From positions 1 to 18,826 of the forward strand of contig CALMNS010000632.1 of the NCBI GenBank assembly GCA_937871635.1: a stretch of 18,826 bases of DNA. Reading direction: 5' to 3'. The notes under the pieces are model-generated. The model saw only the letters and a list, made by a program, of their open reading frames with translations, ran no database searches and was not told where the DNA came from. How positions within the stretch are numbered: position 1 is the stretch's first letter; each line of letters opens with the position of its first letter. Positions 1 through 8,310 of this stretch are shown here, piece after piece. The stretch is from an uncultured Solirubrobacter sp. (GTDB lineage: Bacteria > Actinomycetota > Thermoleophilia > Solirubrobacterales > Solirubrobacteraceae). The position numbers were made by a program, and so were the translations under genes.

Positions 1-1
1 C

Positions 2-250
2 GGGGTCGTGTCAGAGGGTCAGGACGGCATCAGCGTCTGGATCTCGGTGGCCGATGAGGTCCCCGCCCTCGTCGCTCTTGCCAGCCAGGGGATCGGAGCC
101 GCGCCCGGTGCGCCCTACTCAGTACGCGACGAGACGACGCCGCACATCCTCGTCACCGCTGGACTGCTGCCGCCGGCGCACGCCGAGCGTGTGGCCGATG
201 TGCTGGCCATGACGGCGCAGCCTCGATCCGTCAGCCAGCGCAGCAGATGA
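2..250 (+). CDS. C-terminal end of a MocR-like (GntR/aminotransferase) regulator, partial
   Basis: The reading frame is open from the left edge of the window and stops at the TGA at 248-250, so the 5' part lies outside. The visible 80 or so residues contain GISVWISVADE, then a repeated small-hydrophobic stretch, RG-like 'QGIGAAPGAPYS', and 'PHILVTAGLLP'. This order (G-x-x-x-W-x-x-x-x-DE, then xGxxxxPGxP, then a beta strand) is that of the last part of the fold-type I aminotransferase domain in MocR regulators, which fuse an N-terminal winged helix to a PLP-binding domain. A free-standing class I/II aminotransferase is the alternative; neither the winged helix nor the PLP lysine is visible here. 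It may regulate the transporter block that begins 226 bp downstream on the same strand, but that is inferred from position only. Confidence 0.55.
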   Translation, partial: GVVSEGQDGISVWISVADEVPALVALASQGIGAAPGAPYSVRDETTPHILVTAGLLPPAHAERVADVLAMTAQPRSVSQRSR

Positions 251-359
251 TCGCCCGTCCCGGTAGGGCGCGCCGCCAAGCAGACCTGGGCGCAGCTCCC
301 AGCTCGCTCTCCCGGGCGGCCGACCCAGGAGAACGCCTCCACCATCGCCGCGGAATATG

Positions 360-407
360 TACTAGCACAATTTTGTTATTGCGCTTGTCGGATCGATAGC
401 GTAAGGT
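360..407 (+). promoter_or_regulatory. AT-rich patch, possible promoter for the transporter operon
   Basis: This is the only AT-rich stretch in the 226 bp between the MocR-like tail and the lipoprotein gene. A TTGTTA at 373-378 could serve as a -35 element. The matching -10 region (about 395-402, GATAGC/TAGCGT) is poor, so the assignment rests mainly on position and base composition. Confidence 0.25.
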
Positions 408-461
408 TGCGTCGCGACAAAGCCCCTTGCTGGTCGCCGACAATCCACTGGGCGCAGTTCC

Positions 462-467
462 GAGGAG
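462..467 (+). promoter_or_regulatory. Ribosome binding site of the substrate-binding lipoprotein gene
   Basis: GAGGAG lies 9 bases before the ATG at 477 and supports that start, which is also the one that gives a complete lipoprotein signal peptide. Confidence 0.7.
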
Positions 468-476
468 AACAAGACG

Positions 477-2066
477 ATGAGAAGACTCGGATGGTTCGCG
501 ATGTTCGTTGCCGCTGTCTGTCTCGTGGCCGCGTGTGGCGGTAGCTCGGGCGGCGACGGCACGGGCGGCGACACGGGTTCGCCCTCAGGTGGTCGCACCG
601 GCGGGACGATCATCTGGGGGAAGCCGGGCGAGCTGGTGGGCAGGGATCCGCACGCCTCGTTCAACGGCGTCGACTGGGAGCTCTACGGTCAGGTGTACGA
701 AGGCCTGACGGCGATGGGCAACGATCTCAAGGTCGAACCGGCCCTAGCGGAGAGCTGGGAGCAGCCGACGCCGACCAAGTACGTCTTCCGGCTCCGTGCG
801 GCCAAATTCTCCAACGGGCGGACCGTAGAAGCCTCCGACGTGGTCGGAAGCCTGAAGCGGGTGCAGGATCCGGATACCGCCGCCTTCTGGGTCGGCAACC
901 TCGGTCCGATCGAGCAGGTCGCGGCGGTCGACGAAAGGACAGTCGAGATCGACCTCAAGAAACCCTACACGCCGCTGCTCGCCGCGCTCGCCCACCCAGG
1001 GGCGAGCGTCCTTCCTATGAAGGAGCTCGACGACGGCTCGTTCGAGCCGAAGAAGGAGTTCCTCGGCACCGGGCCCTGGCAGGAGGTCTCTCACCTCCCG
1101 GACCAGCAGTGGACCTTCAAGCGCAATCCGAACCACTGGCGTACGGGGTTCCCGAGGGCGACGGAGCTGATCGTCAAGATCATCAAGGATGACTCTGCAC
1201 GGACGGCGGCGCTCCGGAGCGGCACCGTCAACATCGCCACGTTCGAGAACCCCGACGCGGCGAAGCTGCTCTCGGGGATCCCAGGCGCGAAGACAATAAT
1301 CCAGCCGACCACCGACTACTACCGTATGGACGCGGGCGCGGTGAACCGCAAGTCGAAGCTGTACGACCAGACCGTCAGGCAAGCGCTCAACATGGCGCTC
1401 GACCGGGAGCAAATCCTGAAGCTCGCGCTCGGCAACATCGGTGAGGTGAGTCCACCGATCTCGCCCGGTCAGTCGAAGGCGTGTCAGGCGTCGCTGGGGT
1501 CGGACTACTACAAGCGCAACCTCGAGAAGGCGAAGCAGCTCCTCCAATCCGTGGGCGCGTCCAACCTGAGGTTCGAGCTCATCGCCTCGCCCGCGTTCGC
1601 TCAGTTCCCGGCTATCGCGCAGGTCATCCAGCGCAACTTCGCCGAAATCGGCGTGAAGGTGGACATCCTCCAGCTAGAGCTCGGCGCCTGGTTGAAGCGC
1701 GAGTTCGAGAGCAACCCCTCGCAGATGGACGCGGCGCTGTCCTACAACGCCGGCTTCGGAGATCCCGGCAGCAACCTAAACAACTACAGCCCGAAGTTCC
1801 TCCCGGACACCAAGGGCTGGTACAAGCCGGACTCGACGCTCGACGCGCTGCTCGAGCGGGTGAACGAGTTGCCAAACGGCGGGGAGCGCGATAAAGCCAT
1901 GCAGAGCGCGTGCGCACGCATCAACGAGACCTCGAACGAGATCCCGCTCGTCACCCGCCCGAAGATCATCGGCTACATCGAGAACCGGCTCAAGCCCGTC
2001 TTCCAAGGCACCGAGGGGTACGTCGACCCGCTCCGCTACTCCGACCGGTTCACGGTCTCAGGCTGA
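477..2066 (+). CDS. ABC transporter substrate-binding lipoprotein, peptide/nickel family (SBP_bac_5)
   Basis: A 529-residue extracytoplasmic binding protein that should capture the substrate and deliver it to the permeases encoded next. The N-terminus is a lipoprotein signal: RR at 2-3, a hydrophobic core, and lipobox LVAAC with the acylated Cys at residue 20, followed by a Gly/Ser-rich tether to about residue 45. The mature part has family 5 features: 'YGQVYEGLTAMGNDLKVEP' near 77-95, 'ALAESWEQP', 'YVFRLRAAKFSNGR', 'VKIIKDDSARTAALRSG', and 'VRQALNMALDREQI' near 300. Length is normal for the family. The family binds peptides but also many other solutes, so the substrate cannot be read from the sequence; the downstream kinase and phospho-lyase suggest an amino compound rather than a nutritional oligopeptide. 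First gene of a same-strand block that runs to 8310. Confidence 0.93.
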   Translation: MRRLGWFAMFVAAVCLVAACGGSSGGDGTGGDTGSPSGGRTGGTIIWGKPGELVGRDPHASFNGVDWELYGQVYEGLTAMGNDLKVEPALAESWEQPTPTKYVFRLRAAKFSNGRTVEASDVVGSLKRVQDPDTAAFWVGNLGPIEQVAAVDERTVEIDLKKPYTPLLAALAHPGASVLPMKELDDGSFEPKKEFLGTGPWQEVSHLPDQQWTFKRNPNHWRTGFPRATELIVKIIKDDSARTAALRSGTVNIATFENPDAAKLLSGIPGAKTIIQPTTDYYRMDAGAVNRKSKLYDQTVRQALNMALDREQILKLALGNIGEVSPPISPGQSKACQASLGSDYYKRNLEKAKQLLQSVGASNLRFELIASPAFAQFPAIAQVIQRNFAEIGVKVDILQLELGAWLKREFESNPSQMDAALSYNAGFGDPGSNLNNYSPKFLPDTKGWYKPDSTLDALLERVNELPNGGERDKAMQSACARINETSNEIPLVTRPKIIGYIENRLKPVFQGTEGYVDPLRYSDRFTVSG

Positions 2067-2078
2067 CAGGCACCTGAG
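2057..2078 (+). other. Small intercistronic hairpin after the binding-protein gene
   Basis: CTCAGG at 2057-2062 and CCTGAG at 2073-2078 form a 6-bp inverted repeat with a 10-base loop, spanning the stop codon of the binding-protein gene. Hairpins at this position in ABC operons can stabilise the upstream message so that binding protein is made in excess. There is no T-run, so it is unlikely to be a strong terminator. The stem is short and could be chance. Confidence 0.3.
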
Positions 2079-2116
2079 CCCTCTGACGTCACAGGACAGG
2101 ACCGAGGAACTCTGAA

Positions 2117-3142
2117 GTGCACACCTCAGCTGGGCTCGAAACGCAACGGCGCATGGCGCCACGCCTATCGAGCGTGGGCTCGATCGGCATGGTTATCGGT
2201 CGCCGGGCGTTAAGCGGCTTCGTCACGTTGCTCGGGGTTTCGGTCCTGATCTTCGTCGCCATCCACCTCACGCCTGGCAGTTACGAGCAGGTGGTGCTCG
2301 GACCGAGGGCGACCCCGGAGGCTCGGGCTCAGCTGGCGGTGCAGTACGGCTTGGACGACCCGCTCCCGGTGCAGTACGGCAAGTGGCTCGGCCAAGCCGC
2401 CCAGGGCGACTTGGGGATATCCCTCATCACCCAGGCGCCGGTCCTGGATGAGTTCGTCCGGCGGATGCCGGTGACGCTCGAGCTAGCGATCATGGCCCTG
2501 GTGATCGCCTTCATCTTCGGAGTCCCGTTGGCCCTGGTGTCCGGCCTCGCCGGAGGGCGACGAGCCGCTCGTCACGGGACTCGCGTCGTCGGAGCGCTGG
2601 CCATGAGCGTTCCGGACTTCGTGCTCGCGTGTATCCTCGTCTACCTCTTCTCGAGGTCCCAGTGGTTCTTCACGGTAGGGGATTTCGCGCCCCTCGGAGA
2701 AGACCCGGTCGCCAATTTCCGGGCGATGTTCCTGCCTGCGCTGACCCTGAGCGTCTTCGGTATCGCGCTCATCGCGCGCACCGGCCGGGACGCGGTGCAA
2801 GCGGTCACGCAGGCGCTCTACGTCACGGCTGCGGTCGCCGCGGGTGAGTCGCGGTGGCAGATCATCCGCCGTCACATCCTCAGGAACGCGGCGATCCCGG
2901 TGCTTACGGTCACGGCGACGTTCGCGGGCTACATTCTCGGCGGAGCCGTCATCGTCGAGACGCTCTACGGCATCCCGGGCGTCGGCCTCTATGTGTTCAA
3001 CGGCATCAGCAGCCGCGACTACACCGTCGTACAGGCCGGCGTCCTGCTCGCCGCCGCCATCTTCATCGCGATCAACATCCTCACCGACGTCCTGTACGGC
3101 GTGCTCGATCCGCGGATCGGGTCCCGGCGGGCGCGGGGTTGA
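2117..3142 (+). CDS. ABC transporter permease, DppB/OppB type
   Basis: A 341-residue inner-membrane permease. The GTG at 2117 is preferred because GAGGA (2104-2108) sits 8 bases upstream; an ATG at 2153 would remove part of a polar N-terminal tail of about 24 residues. After that tail comes a first membrane helix (near 'ALSGFVTLLGVSVLIFVAI'), a periplasmic segment with 'YGLDDPLPVQYGKWLGQAAQ', typical of DppB proteins, and then about five more helices. The cytoplasmic EAA-type coupling loop reads 'YVTAAVAAGESRWQIIRRHI' and is followed by 'LRNAAIPVLTV'. The C-terminus 'LTDVLYGVLDPRI' is the usual end of the family. It pairs with the second permease that follows directly. Confidence 0.94.
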   Translation: MHTSAGLETQRRMAPRLSSVGSIGMVIGRRALSGFVTLLGVSVLIFVAIHLTPGSYEQVVLGPRATPEARAQLAVQYGLDDPLPVQYGKWLGQAAQGDLGISLITQAPVLDEFVRRMPVTLELAIMALVIAFIFGVPLALVSGLAGGRRAARHGTRVVGALAMSVPDFVLACILVYLFSRSQWFFTVGDFAPLGEDPVANFRAMFLPALTLSVFGIALIARTGRDAVQAVTQALYVTAAVAAGESRWQIIRRHILRNAAIPVLTVTATFAGYILGGAVIVETLYGIPGVGLYVFNGISSRDYTVVQAGVLLAAAIFIAINILTDVLYGVLDPRIGSRRARG

Positions 3143-3144
3143 TC

Positions 3145-4053
3145 GTGGCCGGGTCGATGCACGAGGCTCGTGGTGCCGGAGCCGTGCCGGTGAGGGGGCT
3201 CAGGAGCTTCCGGTCCGTGCGGTTGCGGCTCCCGTTCAGGCACGACGTGCTCGCGCGGATCGCGCTGGGGGTCCTGGTCGTGCTCTTGGCCGGGTCGCTG
3301 CTGGCCCCGTTGCTGCCCGTCGGCGACTCTTCCGCGGTGAACGTCGCGCCGCGCCTGGAAGGACCTTCGTCGAGCTTCCCGCTGGGGACCGACTACCTCG
3401 GTCGCTCGCTGCTGCCCCGCGTCCTCGACGGCATTCGCGTCACCGTCCTGCTCGCGTCGAGCGCCGTCGTCGTGACGGCGATGATCGCCGTGGTCATCGG
3501 CATCGCCGCCGCCTACCTCCGCGGGGTGGTGGACGAGGCCATCGTGCGCCTGGCCGACGTGATGTTCTCCTTCCCGGCGCTCCTCCTCGCCGTGCTGATG
3601 GCCGCGATCATCGGCCCGGGCACGCCCGCCGCCATCGTGAGCATCATCATCATCACCCTGCCGCTGATGCTCCGCGTCGTGCGAGCGGCGAGCCTGATCG
3701 TGCTGGAGAAGGACTTCATCGTGGCCGCCGAGATCGCCGGCGCATCGCGCCGCCGGATCATGTTCGTGCACGTCCTGTCGAACATCAGCGGCGCGGCCGT
3801 CGTGCAGGCCACCTACGCGATCTCGGTCGGTGTGCTCGTCGAGAGCACCTTGGGCTTCCTCGGGCTCGGCGTCCAGCCCCCCGAGGCCTCGCTGGGATCG
3901 CTGCTTCAGGAGGGGATCATCTACCTGCCGATCGCGCCGTGGCTGGTCTTCGCGCCGGGCCTCGTCCTGGCGGTCGTCATCTTCGCCGTGAACCTCCTGG
4001 GCGACGGCTTACGCGACACCTTGGACCCGCAGCAGGCAAGGGCGCTCAAGTGA
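3145..4053 (+). CDS. ABC transporter permease, DppC/OppC type
   Basis: A 302-residue permease forming the second half of the transmembrane channel. The open frame extends far upstream inside the previous gene, but homology-like sequence begins only after that gene's stop, so I place the start at GTG 3145, two bases past it; ATG 3157 and a TTG at 3139 overlapping the stop are alternatives, and no strong Shine-Dalgarno decides. Features are 'LGTDYLGRSLLPRVLDGIRV' in the periplasmic/first-loop region (the family's GTDxxGRD/S motif), 'VMFSFPALLLAVLMAAIIGPG', the coupling loop 'VAAEIAGASRRRIMFVHVL', 'STLGFLGLGVQPPEASLGS' and a final 'NLLGDGLRDTLDP'. Its end overlaps the next gene by GTGA, indicating coupled translation. 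Confidence 0.94.
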   Translation: MAGSMHEARGAGAVPVRGLRSFRSVRLRLPFRHDVLARIALGVLVVLLAGSLLAPLLPVGDSSAVNVAPRLEGPSSSFPLGTDYLGRSLLPRVLDGIRVTVLLASSAVVVTAMIAVVIGIAAAYLRGVVDEAIVRLADVMFSFPALLLAVLMAAIIGPGTPAAIVSIIIITLPLMLRVVRAASLIVLEKDFIVAAEIAGASRRRIMFVHVLSNISGAAVVQATYAISVGVLVESTLGFLGLGVQPPEASLGSLLQEGIIYLPIAPWLVFAPGLVLAVVIFAVNLLGDGLRDTLDPQQARALK

Positions 4054-5012
4054 CCCCGATCATCACGGTCAGCGACGTCGCCCTCGAGTACGCGACCAAG
4101 CAGGGGCCCGTTAGAGCGCTCGATGGTACGTCAGCCGAAATCCATCCTGGCGAGATCATCGGCGTGGTCGGCGAGAGCGGTTCCGGCAAGAGTAGCCTCG
4201 GGCTCGCCATCGCGGGGCTACTGCCCCCAAACGCCCGCTGGCTGTCGGGCGAGGTCCTCATCGACGGTCAGGACGTGCGGAGCCTCGACGACGCCGCGCG
4301 GCGGCGCTTCCGCCGGCGGCAGTGCGGGTTCATCTTCCAGAACGCGATGTCCGCGCTGGATCCCACCATGCGGCTGCACAAGCAGTTCCGGTACGCGCTC
4401 AACGGCCGTGGAGACGACGGTTCGGTCGCCGAGCTCGCCGCATCGGTCGGGCTGCCGACCGATAAGGCCGTCCTGCGTCGCTACCCGCACGAGCTCTCCG
4501 GTGGAATGGCCCAGAGGGCGATGATCGCCAAGGCGATCGCGGCTCGTCCGAAGATCGTGGTCGCCGATGAGCCGACCGCCTCGCTCGACGCGGCCATGCG
4601 CACGCAAGTGCTCGAGTTGCTCGTCTCCCTGCGCTCGGACCTGGGACTGACGTGCGTCCTGCTCAGCCACGACCTCGGCCTCGTCCTGCGCTACTGCGAC
4701 CGCATCGCCGTGATGTACAGCGGGCGGGTGGTGGAGTACGGCACCCCCGAGCTGGTGCTGTCCCGGCCCGCGCATCCCTACACCAACGCCCTGCTCCGCG
4801 CGGCTCCCGGCCGCGAAGCTCCCGGCCAGCGAGTCCAGCCCATCCCGGGCATGCAGACCGCCGTGCGGGAGCGCAGCGAGCGGTGTGCCTTCGTCGATCG
4901 GTGTCAGCGCGCCGAAGAGCGATGCGCGACGGTGCGCCCCGATCCTCGCCTCGTCGACGACCGGCAGGTACTCTGCCACTTCGCTGAGCAGGAGGTGTCG
5001 AGCGTCTCATGA
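4050..5012 (+). CDS. ABC transporter ATP-binding protein, DppD/OppD type
   Basis: A 320-residue ATPase. The GTG at 4050 overlaps the permease stop (GTGA) and begins exactly at the conserved N-terminus; the upstream extension of the frame is a shadow of the permease genes. Walker A is GESGSGKSS (Lys47), the Q-loop is near 'FIFQNAMSALDP', the signature is LSGGMAQR (149-156), Walker B runs to DE 173-174, the D-loop is SLD, and the switch His is 207. The Opp/Dpp C-terminal extension carries four cysteines, C279, C285, C292 and C309 (spacing 5, 6 and 16), the conserved pattern that has been linked to an iron-sulfur cluster in OppD structures. The fourth position of the signature is Met rather than Gln, a common variant. 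Overlaps the next gene by ATGA. Confidence 0.95.
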   Translation: MTPIITVSDVALEYATKQGPVRALDGTSAEIHPGEIIGVVGESGSGKSSLGLAIAGLLPPNARWLSGEVLIDGQDVRSLDDAARRRFRRRQCGFIFQNAMSALDPTMRLHKQFRYALNGRGDDGSVAELAASVGLPTDKAVLRRYPHELSGGMAQRAMIAKAIAARPKIVVADEPTASLDAAMRTQVLELLVSLRSDLGLTCVLLSHDLGLVLRYCDRIAVMYSGRVVEYGTPELVLSRPAHPYTNALLRAAPGREAPGQRVQPIPGMQTAVRERSERCAFVDRCQRAEERCATVRPDPRLVDDRQVLCHFAEQEVSSVS

Positions 5013-5929
5013 GCGACGGCCGGGCACCGCGGCCGGTGGCCGACGACGCCGGCACCGTCCGGCTCGACTCGGTGAGCTTCGCGTATGGCCGCGGAGGCCT
5101 GTTCGCGCGCCGCGGCGCCGACGTGGTTCGCGACGTGTCCCTGGCCGTCGCCAAGGGTGAGACGATCGGGCTCGTTGGCGAATCCGGCTCGGGCAAGACG
5201 ACGATCGGGCGCCTGGCCCTCGGCGTCAACCCGCCGACGCGTGGCCAGGTCCTGTTCGAAGGGGTGCCGCTCGAGCGCCAGCGCCGCCAGCTACGGGGCC
5301 GCTTCCAGGTCGTCCTCCAGCACCCCGAGTGGTCGCTCAACCCCCGCCTACGCGTCGGCACCTCCGTCGCGGAGCCGCTGACCGTGGGCAAGGTCGGGAC
5401 GCGCACCGAGCGCCACGAGAAAGTAGGGGCGCTCCTCGAGCTCGTCGGCCTGCACGAGTCGCTCGCGCAGCGCTACCCGCACGAGCTCTCAGGCGGCCAG
5501 CAACAACGCGTGGCGATCGCTCGCGCGCTCATCACCCAGCCCGACTTCATCGTCTTCGATGAAGCCGTGAGCGCGCTGGACGTTTCCGTTCAAGCACAAA
5601 CGCTCAACCTGATCAAGACCCTTCAGGAAGCCGAGGGCTTCGCGGCGCTTTTTATCTCGCACGACATGGCCGCCGTGCGGTACGTCTCGGATTCCGTCGC
5701 CGTCATGATGGCGGGCGAGATCGTCGAGTCGTCGCCGGTGCAGACGTTCTACGGCAGCCCCAACCACCCGTACTCCCGCCTGCTCGTCGACTCGATCGTG
5801 TCCAGCGGCGAGTCGTTGACCGGATCACCACGAGGCGGGACGCACGCTACCGCCGCGCTTGGCGCGGACCAGGAGAAGCGTCCCCTCGGAGACACGCCAG
5901 AGGCGGGTGCCGCAAGGCACCACCTGTAG
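5009..5929 (+). CDS. ABC transporter ATP-binding protein, DppF/OppF type
   Basis: A 306-residue ATPase, partner of the preceding one. ATG 5009 overlaps the upstream stop. Walker A GESGSGKTT (Lys63), Q-loop in 'VVLQHPEWSLNPRL', signature LSGGQQQR (160-167), Walker B ending at D184-E185, and H-loop His218 are all intact, so it should be catalytically competent. Walker B reads DEAVSALDVS where most family members have DEPVSALDVS. Unlike its partner it has no cysteine-rich C-terminal extension and ends in a low-complexity tail of about 40 residues. It ends 16 bp before the kinase start chosen below, in line with one transcript. Confidence 0.94.
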   Translation: MSDGRAPRPVADDAGTVRLDSVSFAYGRGGLFARRGADVVRDVSLAVAKGETIGLVGESGSGKTTIGRLALGVNPPTRGQVLFEGVPLERQRRQLRGRFQVVLQHPEWSLNPRLRVGTSVAEPLTVGKVGTRTERHEKVGALLELVGLHESLAQRYPHELSGGQQQRVAIARALITQPDFIVFDEAVSALDVSVQAQTLNLIKTLQEAEGFAALFISHDMAAVRYVSDSVAVMMAGEIVESSPVQTFYGSPNHPYSRLLVDSIVSSGESLTGSPRGGTHATAALGADQEKRPLGDTPEAGAARHHL

Positions 5930-5945
5930 CTGGCGAGTCCTTCGT

Positions 5946-6980
5946 ATGCCGGTCTCCGATCCTGCCCTGACGGCACGCGTCCCTCTCCTGACGGAGTCGC
6001 AGGCGGAGCGTATCGCGCTCGAGCACTACGGGGTCGTCGCCACCGCGCGGCGCGTCGCCGGCGAGAAGGACGACAACTTCATCCTGTTCGGCCAGCCAGC
6101 GAAGTACGTCCTCAAGGTAGTGCATCCTGCCGAGTCGCCTGCCTCCACCGATCTGAGCTCCTCGCTCCTTGCCGCGCTCCAGCGCGTCCCGGGGGTTCCG
6201 ACCGAGACGATCGTTCGCACGACGTCGGGTCGGCTGGACGTCGGCGTCGAGGCGCCCGGTGGGTTGATCCGCCGTGCGCGCCTGACGCAATTCATGAGGG
6301 GACGGCTCCTCCGCACGGTTCGGTCGACGCCGTTGCTCCGGGAGAACCTCGGCCGGATGCTCGCCCGACTCGGGCGCGAGCTAACGCACTTCGCTGAGCC
6401 CGCCGAGCGCCGTGAGTTGCTCTGGGACCTCTGGCAGGCCGACCGAGTCAGACCGCTCCTCGACGACCTCCCCGACCTCCCCGATCGCACCTGGCTAGTC
6501 GAGTGCCTGGACCGGTTCGCGTCCGACACTCGTCCCCGGCTCGCTGAGCTTCGCCAGCAGCTAGTCCACAACGACCTGAGCGCCGACAACGTCTTCATCG
6601 CCGATGACGGGGTGACGGTCTCCGGGATCATCGACTTCGGCGACGCCGTCGTGACGCAACTGGTCAACGACGTAGCGGTGGCCATGACGAGCCAGCTCAC
6701 CCCCAACGGCGATCCGCTCGGACCCGCGACGGATCTCCTTCGTGGCTACCACGCCGTCACTCCCCTCGAGACAAAGGAAGCAGAGCTGCTCTACGAGCTC
6801 ATCCGGGTCAGGATCGCGACGCGGCTCATCATCACCGAGTGGCGAGCGCGGGTTCATCCCGAGAACCGGGCCTACATTTTGCGGAACACGCCCCTGGCGT
6901 GGGCACAGGCAGCGGTCCTGCCTGCCCGCGGTCGCTCGAAGGTGTCCCGGCGGTTGTTGCGTACCTGCGATCTTGCCTAG
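5946..6980 (+). CDS. APH-fold kinase, hydroxylysine-kinase-like (AGPHD1/HYKK type)
   Basis: A 344-residue protein kinase-fold small-molecule kinase. Brenner's motif is HNDLSADN (His208, Asp210 catalytic, Asn215), and the metal-binding motif is IIDFGD (Asp230). The sequence after it, 'VVTQLVNDVAVAMTSQL', and the C-terminal 'LIRVRIATRLIITEWR' near 285-300 resemble the hydroxylysine kinase branch rather than aminoglycoside-resistance enzymes. In that branch the kinase phosphorylates a hydroxyl on an amino acid or amino alcohol and is often adjacent or fused to the phospho-lyase that uses the product, as here. Expected cytosolic. ATG 5946 places 'LLTESQAERIALEHYG' near the N-terminus as expected; GTG 5907, overlapping the ATPase gene, is a possible alternative since no strong ribosome site precedes 5946. 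The true substrate is not known. Confidence 0.82.
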   Translation: MPVSDPALTARVPLLTESQAERIALEHYGVVATARRVAGEKDDNFILFGQPAKYVLKVVHPAESPASTDLSSSLLAALQRVPGVPTETIVRTTSGRLDVGVEAPGGLIRRARLTQFMRGRLLRTVRSTPLLRENLGRMLARLGRELTHFAEPAERRELLWDLWQADRVRPLLDDLPDLPDRTWLVECLDRFASDTRPRLAELRQQLVHNDLSADNVFIADDGVTVSGIIDFGDAVVTQLVNDVAVAMTSQLTPNGDPLGPATDLLRGYHAVTPLETKEAELLYELIRVRIATRLIITEWRARVHPENRAYILRNTPLAWAQAAVLPARGRSKVSRRLLRTCDLA

Positions 6981-6984
6981 GAGA
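6979..6984 (+). promoter_or_regulatory. Ribosome binding site of the phospho-lyase gene
   Basis: AGGAGA, overlapping the kinase stop codon TAG, lies 6 bases before ATG 6991. It fixes that start against the much longer open frame that runs back into the kinase gene and suggests coupled translation of the two enzymes. Confidence 0.75.
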
Positions 6985-6990
6985 ACTGCG

Positions 6991-8310
6991 ATGTCCTTCA
7001 CCGGCTCGATGCCGAACACCATCGACGCTTCGTCACTTTCAGATCTCCCTCAGCGCGACGAGATGCTGGTCGCGCGACGCCGGCGCCTCCTCGGGCCAGG
7101 CTACAAGCTCTTCTATCGCCGCCCGCTCGAGATCGTGCGAGCTGAGGGGGTCCACGTCTACGACCGTGACGGAACCGAGTACCTCGACTGCTACAACAAC
7201 GTGCCGTGCGTCGGTCACTCCGAGGCGACAGTCAGCAAGGCCGTCGCCGACCAGGTGGCGGTGCTCAACACGAACACCCGCTACCTCGCTGAGCCGATAC
7301 TCGAGTACGCCGAACGGCTGCTCGCCACCCATCACGGAGGGCTCGAGACGGCGATGTTCGCCTGCACGGGCAGCGAGGCCAATGACCTGGCGCTTCGCAT
7401 CGCTCGCCACGCCACCGGCCGCACCGGGGTCGTGGTCACGGCGAACGCGTATCACGGGCTGACCTCCGCGGTGGCTGAGGCCTCTCCCAACCTCGGGCCA
7501 CTCGGGGCACACGTCCGCGCCGTAACGCCCCCTTCGCCCGGTGAGGATGCGCAGCACGCCGGACCGGCGTTCGCGCACCGCGTGACCGGCGCAATCGACG
7601 ATCTCCGCCGCCAGGGCATCGGAACCGCCGCGGTGTTGATGGATACGATTTTCGCGAGCGACGGTCTGGTGCCGGAGCCGCGTGGCTTCTTGGCTCCGGT
7701 CGTCGAAGCTGCGCACGCTCACGGTGCGCTGTTCGTGGCGGACGAGGTCCAGGCTGGCTTCGCGCGCACGGGGGACGCCATGTGGGGATATCAACGGCAC
7801 GGCGTCGCGCCGGATCTCGTCACCATGGGGAAGCCGATGGGCAACGGGATTCCGGTCTCCGGCGTGGTGGCACGAGCCGAGCTCATTGAGCGCTTTGGGA
7901 CGGAGATCCGCTACTTCAACACCTTCGGCGGGAGCTCGGTGGCCATCGCCGCCGCTTCTGCAGTGCTCGACGTGATCGAGCGGGACGCGCTCATGGCCAA
8001 CGCACGCGAGGTAGGCGGCTATCTCTTGCGAGAGCTCGGGAGCCTGGGCGCTCGCTACGGCGGGCTTCGCGATGTGCGTGGGGCAGGCCTGTTCGTCGCG
8101 GCGGATTGCACATCTCCGCACTCTGATACACACGACCCCGGCGTGGCGAGCCGGGTGGTCGACGGCATGCGCGACCGCCGCGTTTTGATCAGCGCAGCCG
8201 GCTCAACGGGCGCTTCGCTGAAGATCCGCCCCCCGCTGCCTTTCTCCAAGGGGGACGCTGATCGACTGCTTGAGGTGCTCGCCGAAGTGCTCGCAAGCCT
8301 GGACGCCTAG
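6991..8310 (+). CDS. Class III PLP enzyme, phospho-lyase type (AGXT2L1/AGXT2L2-like)
   Basis: A 439-residue class III aminotransferase-fold enzyme. The PLP lysine is Lys281 in TMGKPMGNGIP, and the cofactor-ring Asp is 251 in DEVQAGFARTG; GSEANDLALR (128-136) binds the phosphate. 'CYNNVPCVGHSEATVSKAVA' and 'VLNTNTRYL' (91-99) are hallmarks of the AGXT2L group, whose human members are lyases: ethanolamine-phosphate phospho-lyase and 5-phosphohydroxy-L-lysine phospho-lyase, which release phosphate and ammonia and leave an aldehyde. The GKPMGNG motif fits this group. The adjacent kinase would supply the phosphorylated substrate. A plain omega-transaminase is the alternative. Its last 108 bases overlap the convergent deacetylase-like gene. 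Confidence 0.85.
   Translation: MSFTGSMPNTIDASSLSDLPQRDEMLVARRRRLLGPGYKLFYRRPLEIVRAEGVHVYDRDGTEYLDCYNNVPCVGHSEATVSKAVADQVAVLNTNTRYLAEPILEYAERLLATHHGGLETAMFACTGSEANDLALRIARHATGRTGVVVTANAYHGLTSAVAEASPNLGPLGAHVRAVTPPSPGEDAQHAGPAFAHRVTGAIDDLRRQGIGTAAVLMDTIFASDGLVPEPRGFLAPVVEAAHAHGALFVADEVQAGFARTGDAMWGYQRHGVAPDLVTMGKPMGNGIPVSGVVARAELIERFGTEIRYFNTFGGSSVAIAAASAVLDVIERDALMANAREVGGYLLRELGSLGARYGGLRDVRGAGLFVAADCTSPHSDTHDPGVASRVVDGMRDRRVLISAAGSTGASLKIRPPLPFSKGDADRLLEVLAEVLASLDA

Noticed and set aside
3019..3771. Asp/His-rich minus-strand frame of 250 codons as a metal-binding protein
   Set aside because: Antisense of hydrophobic permease helices, which yields Asp/His/Gln-rich translation; the permease on the plus strand is certain.
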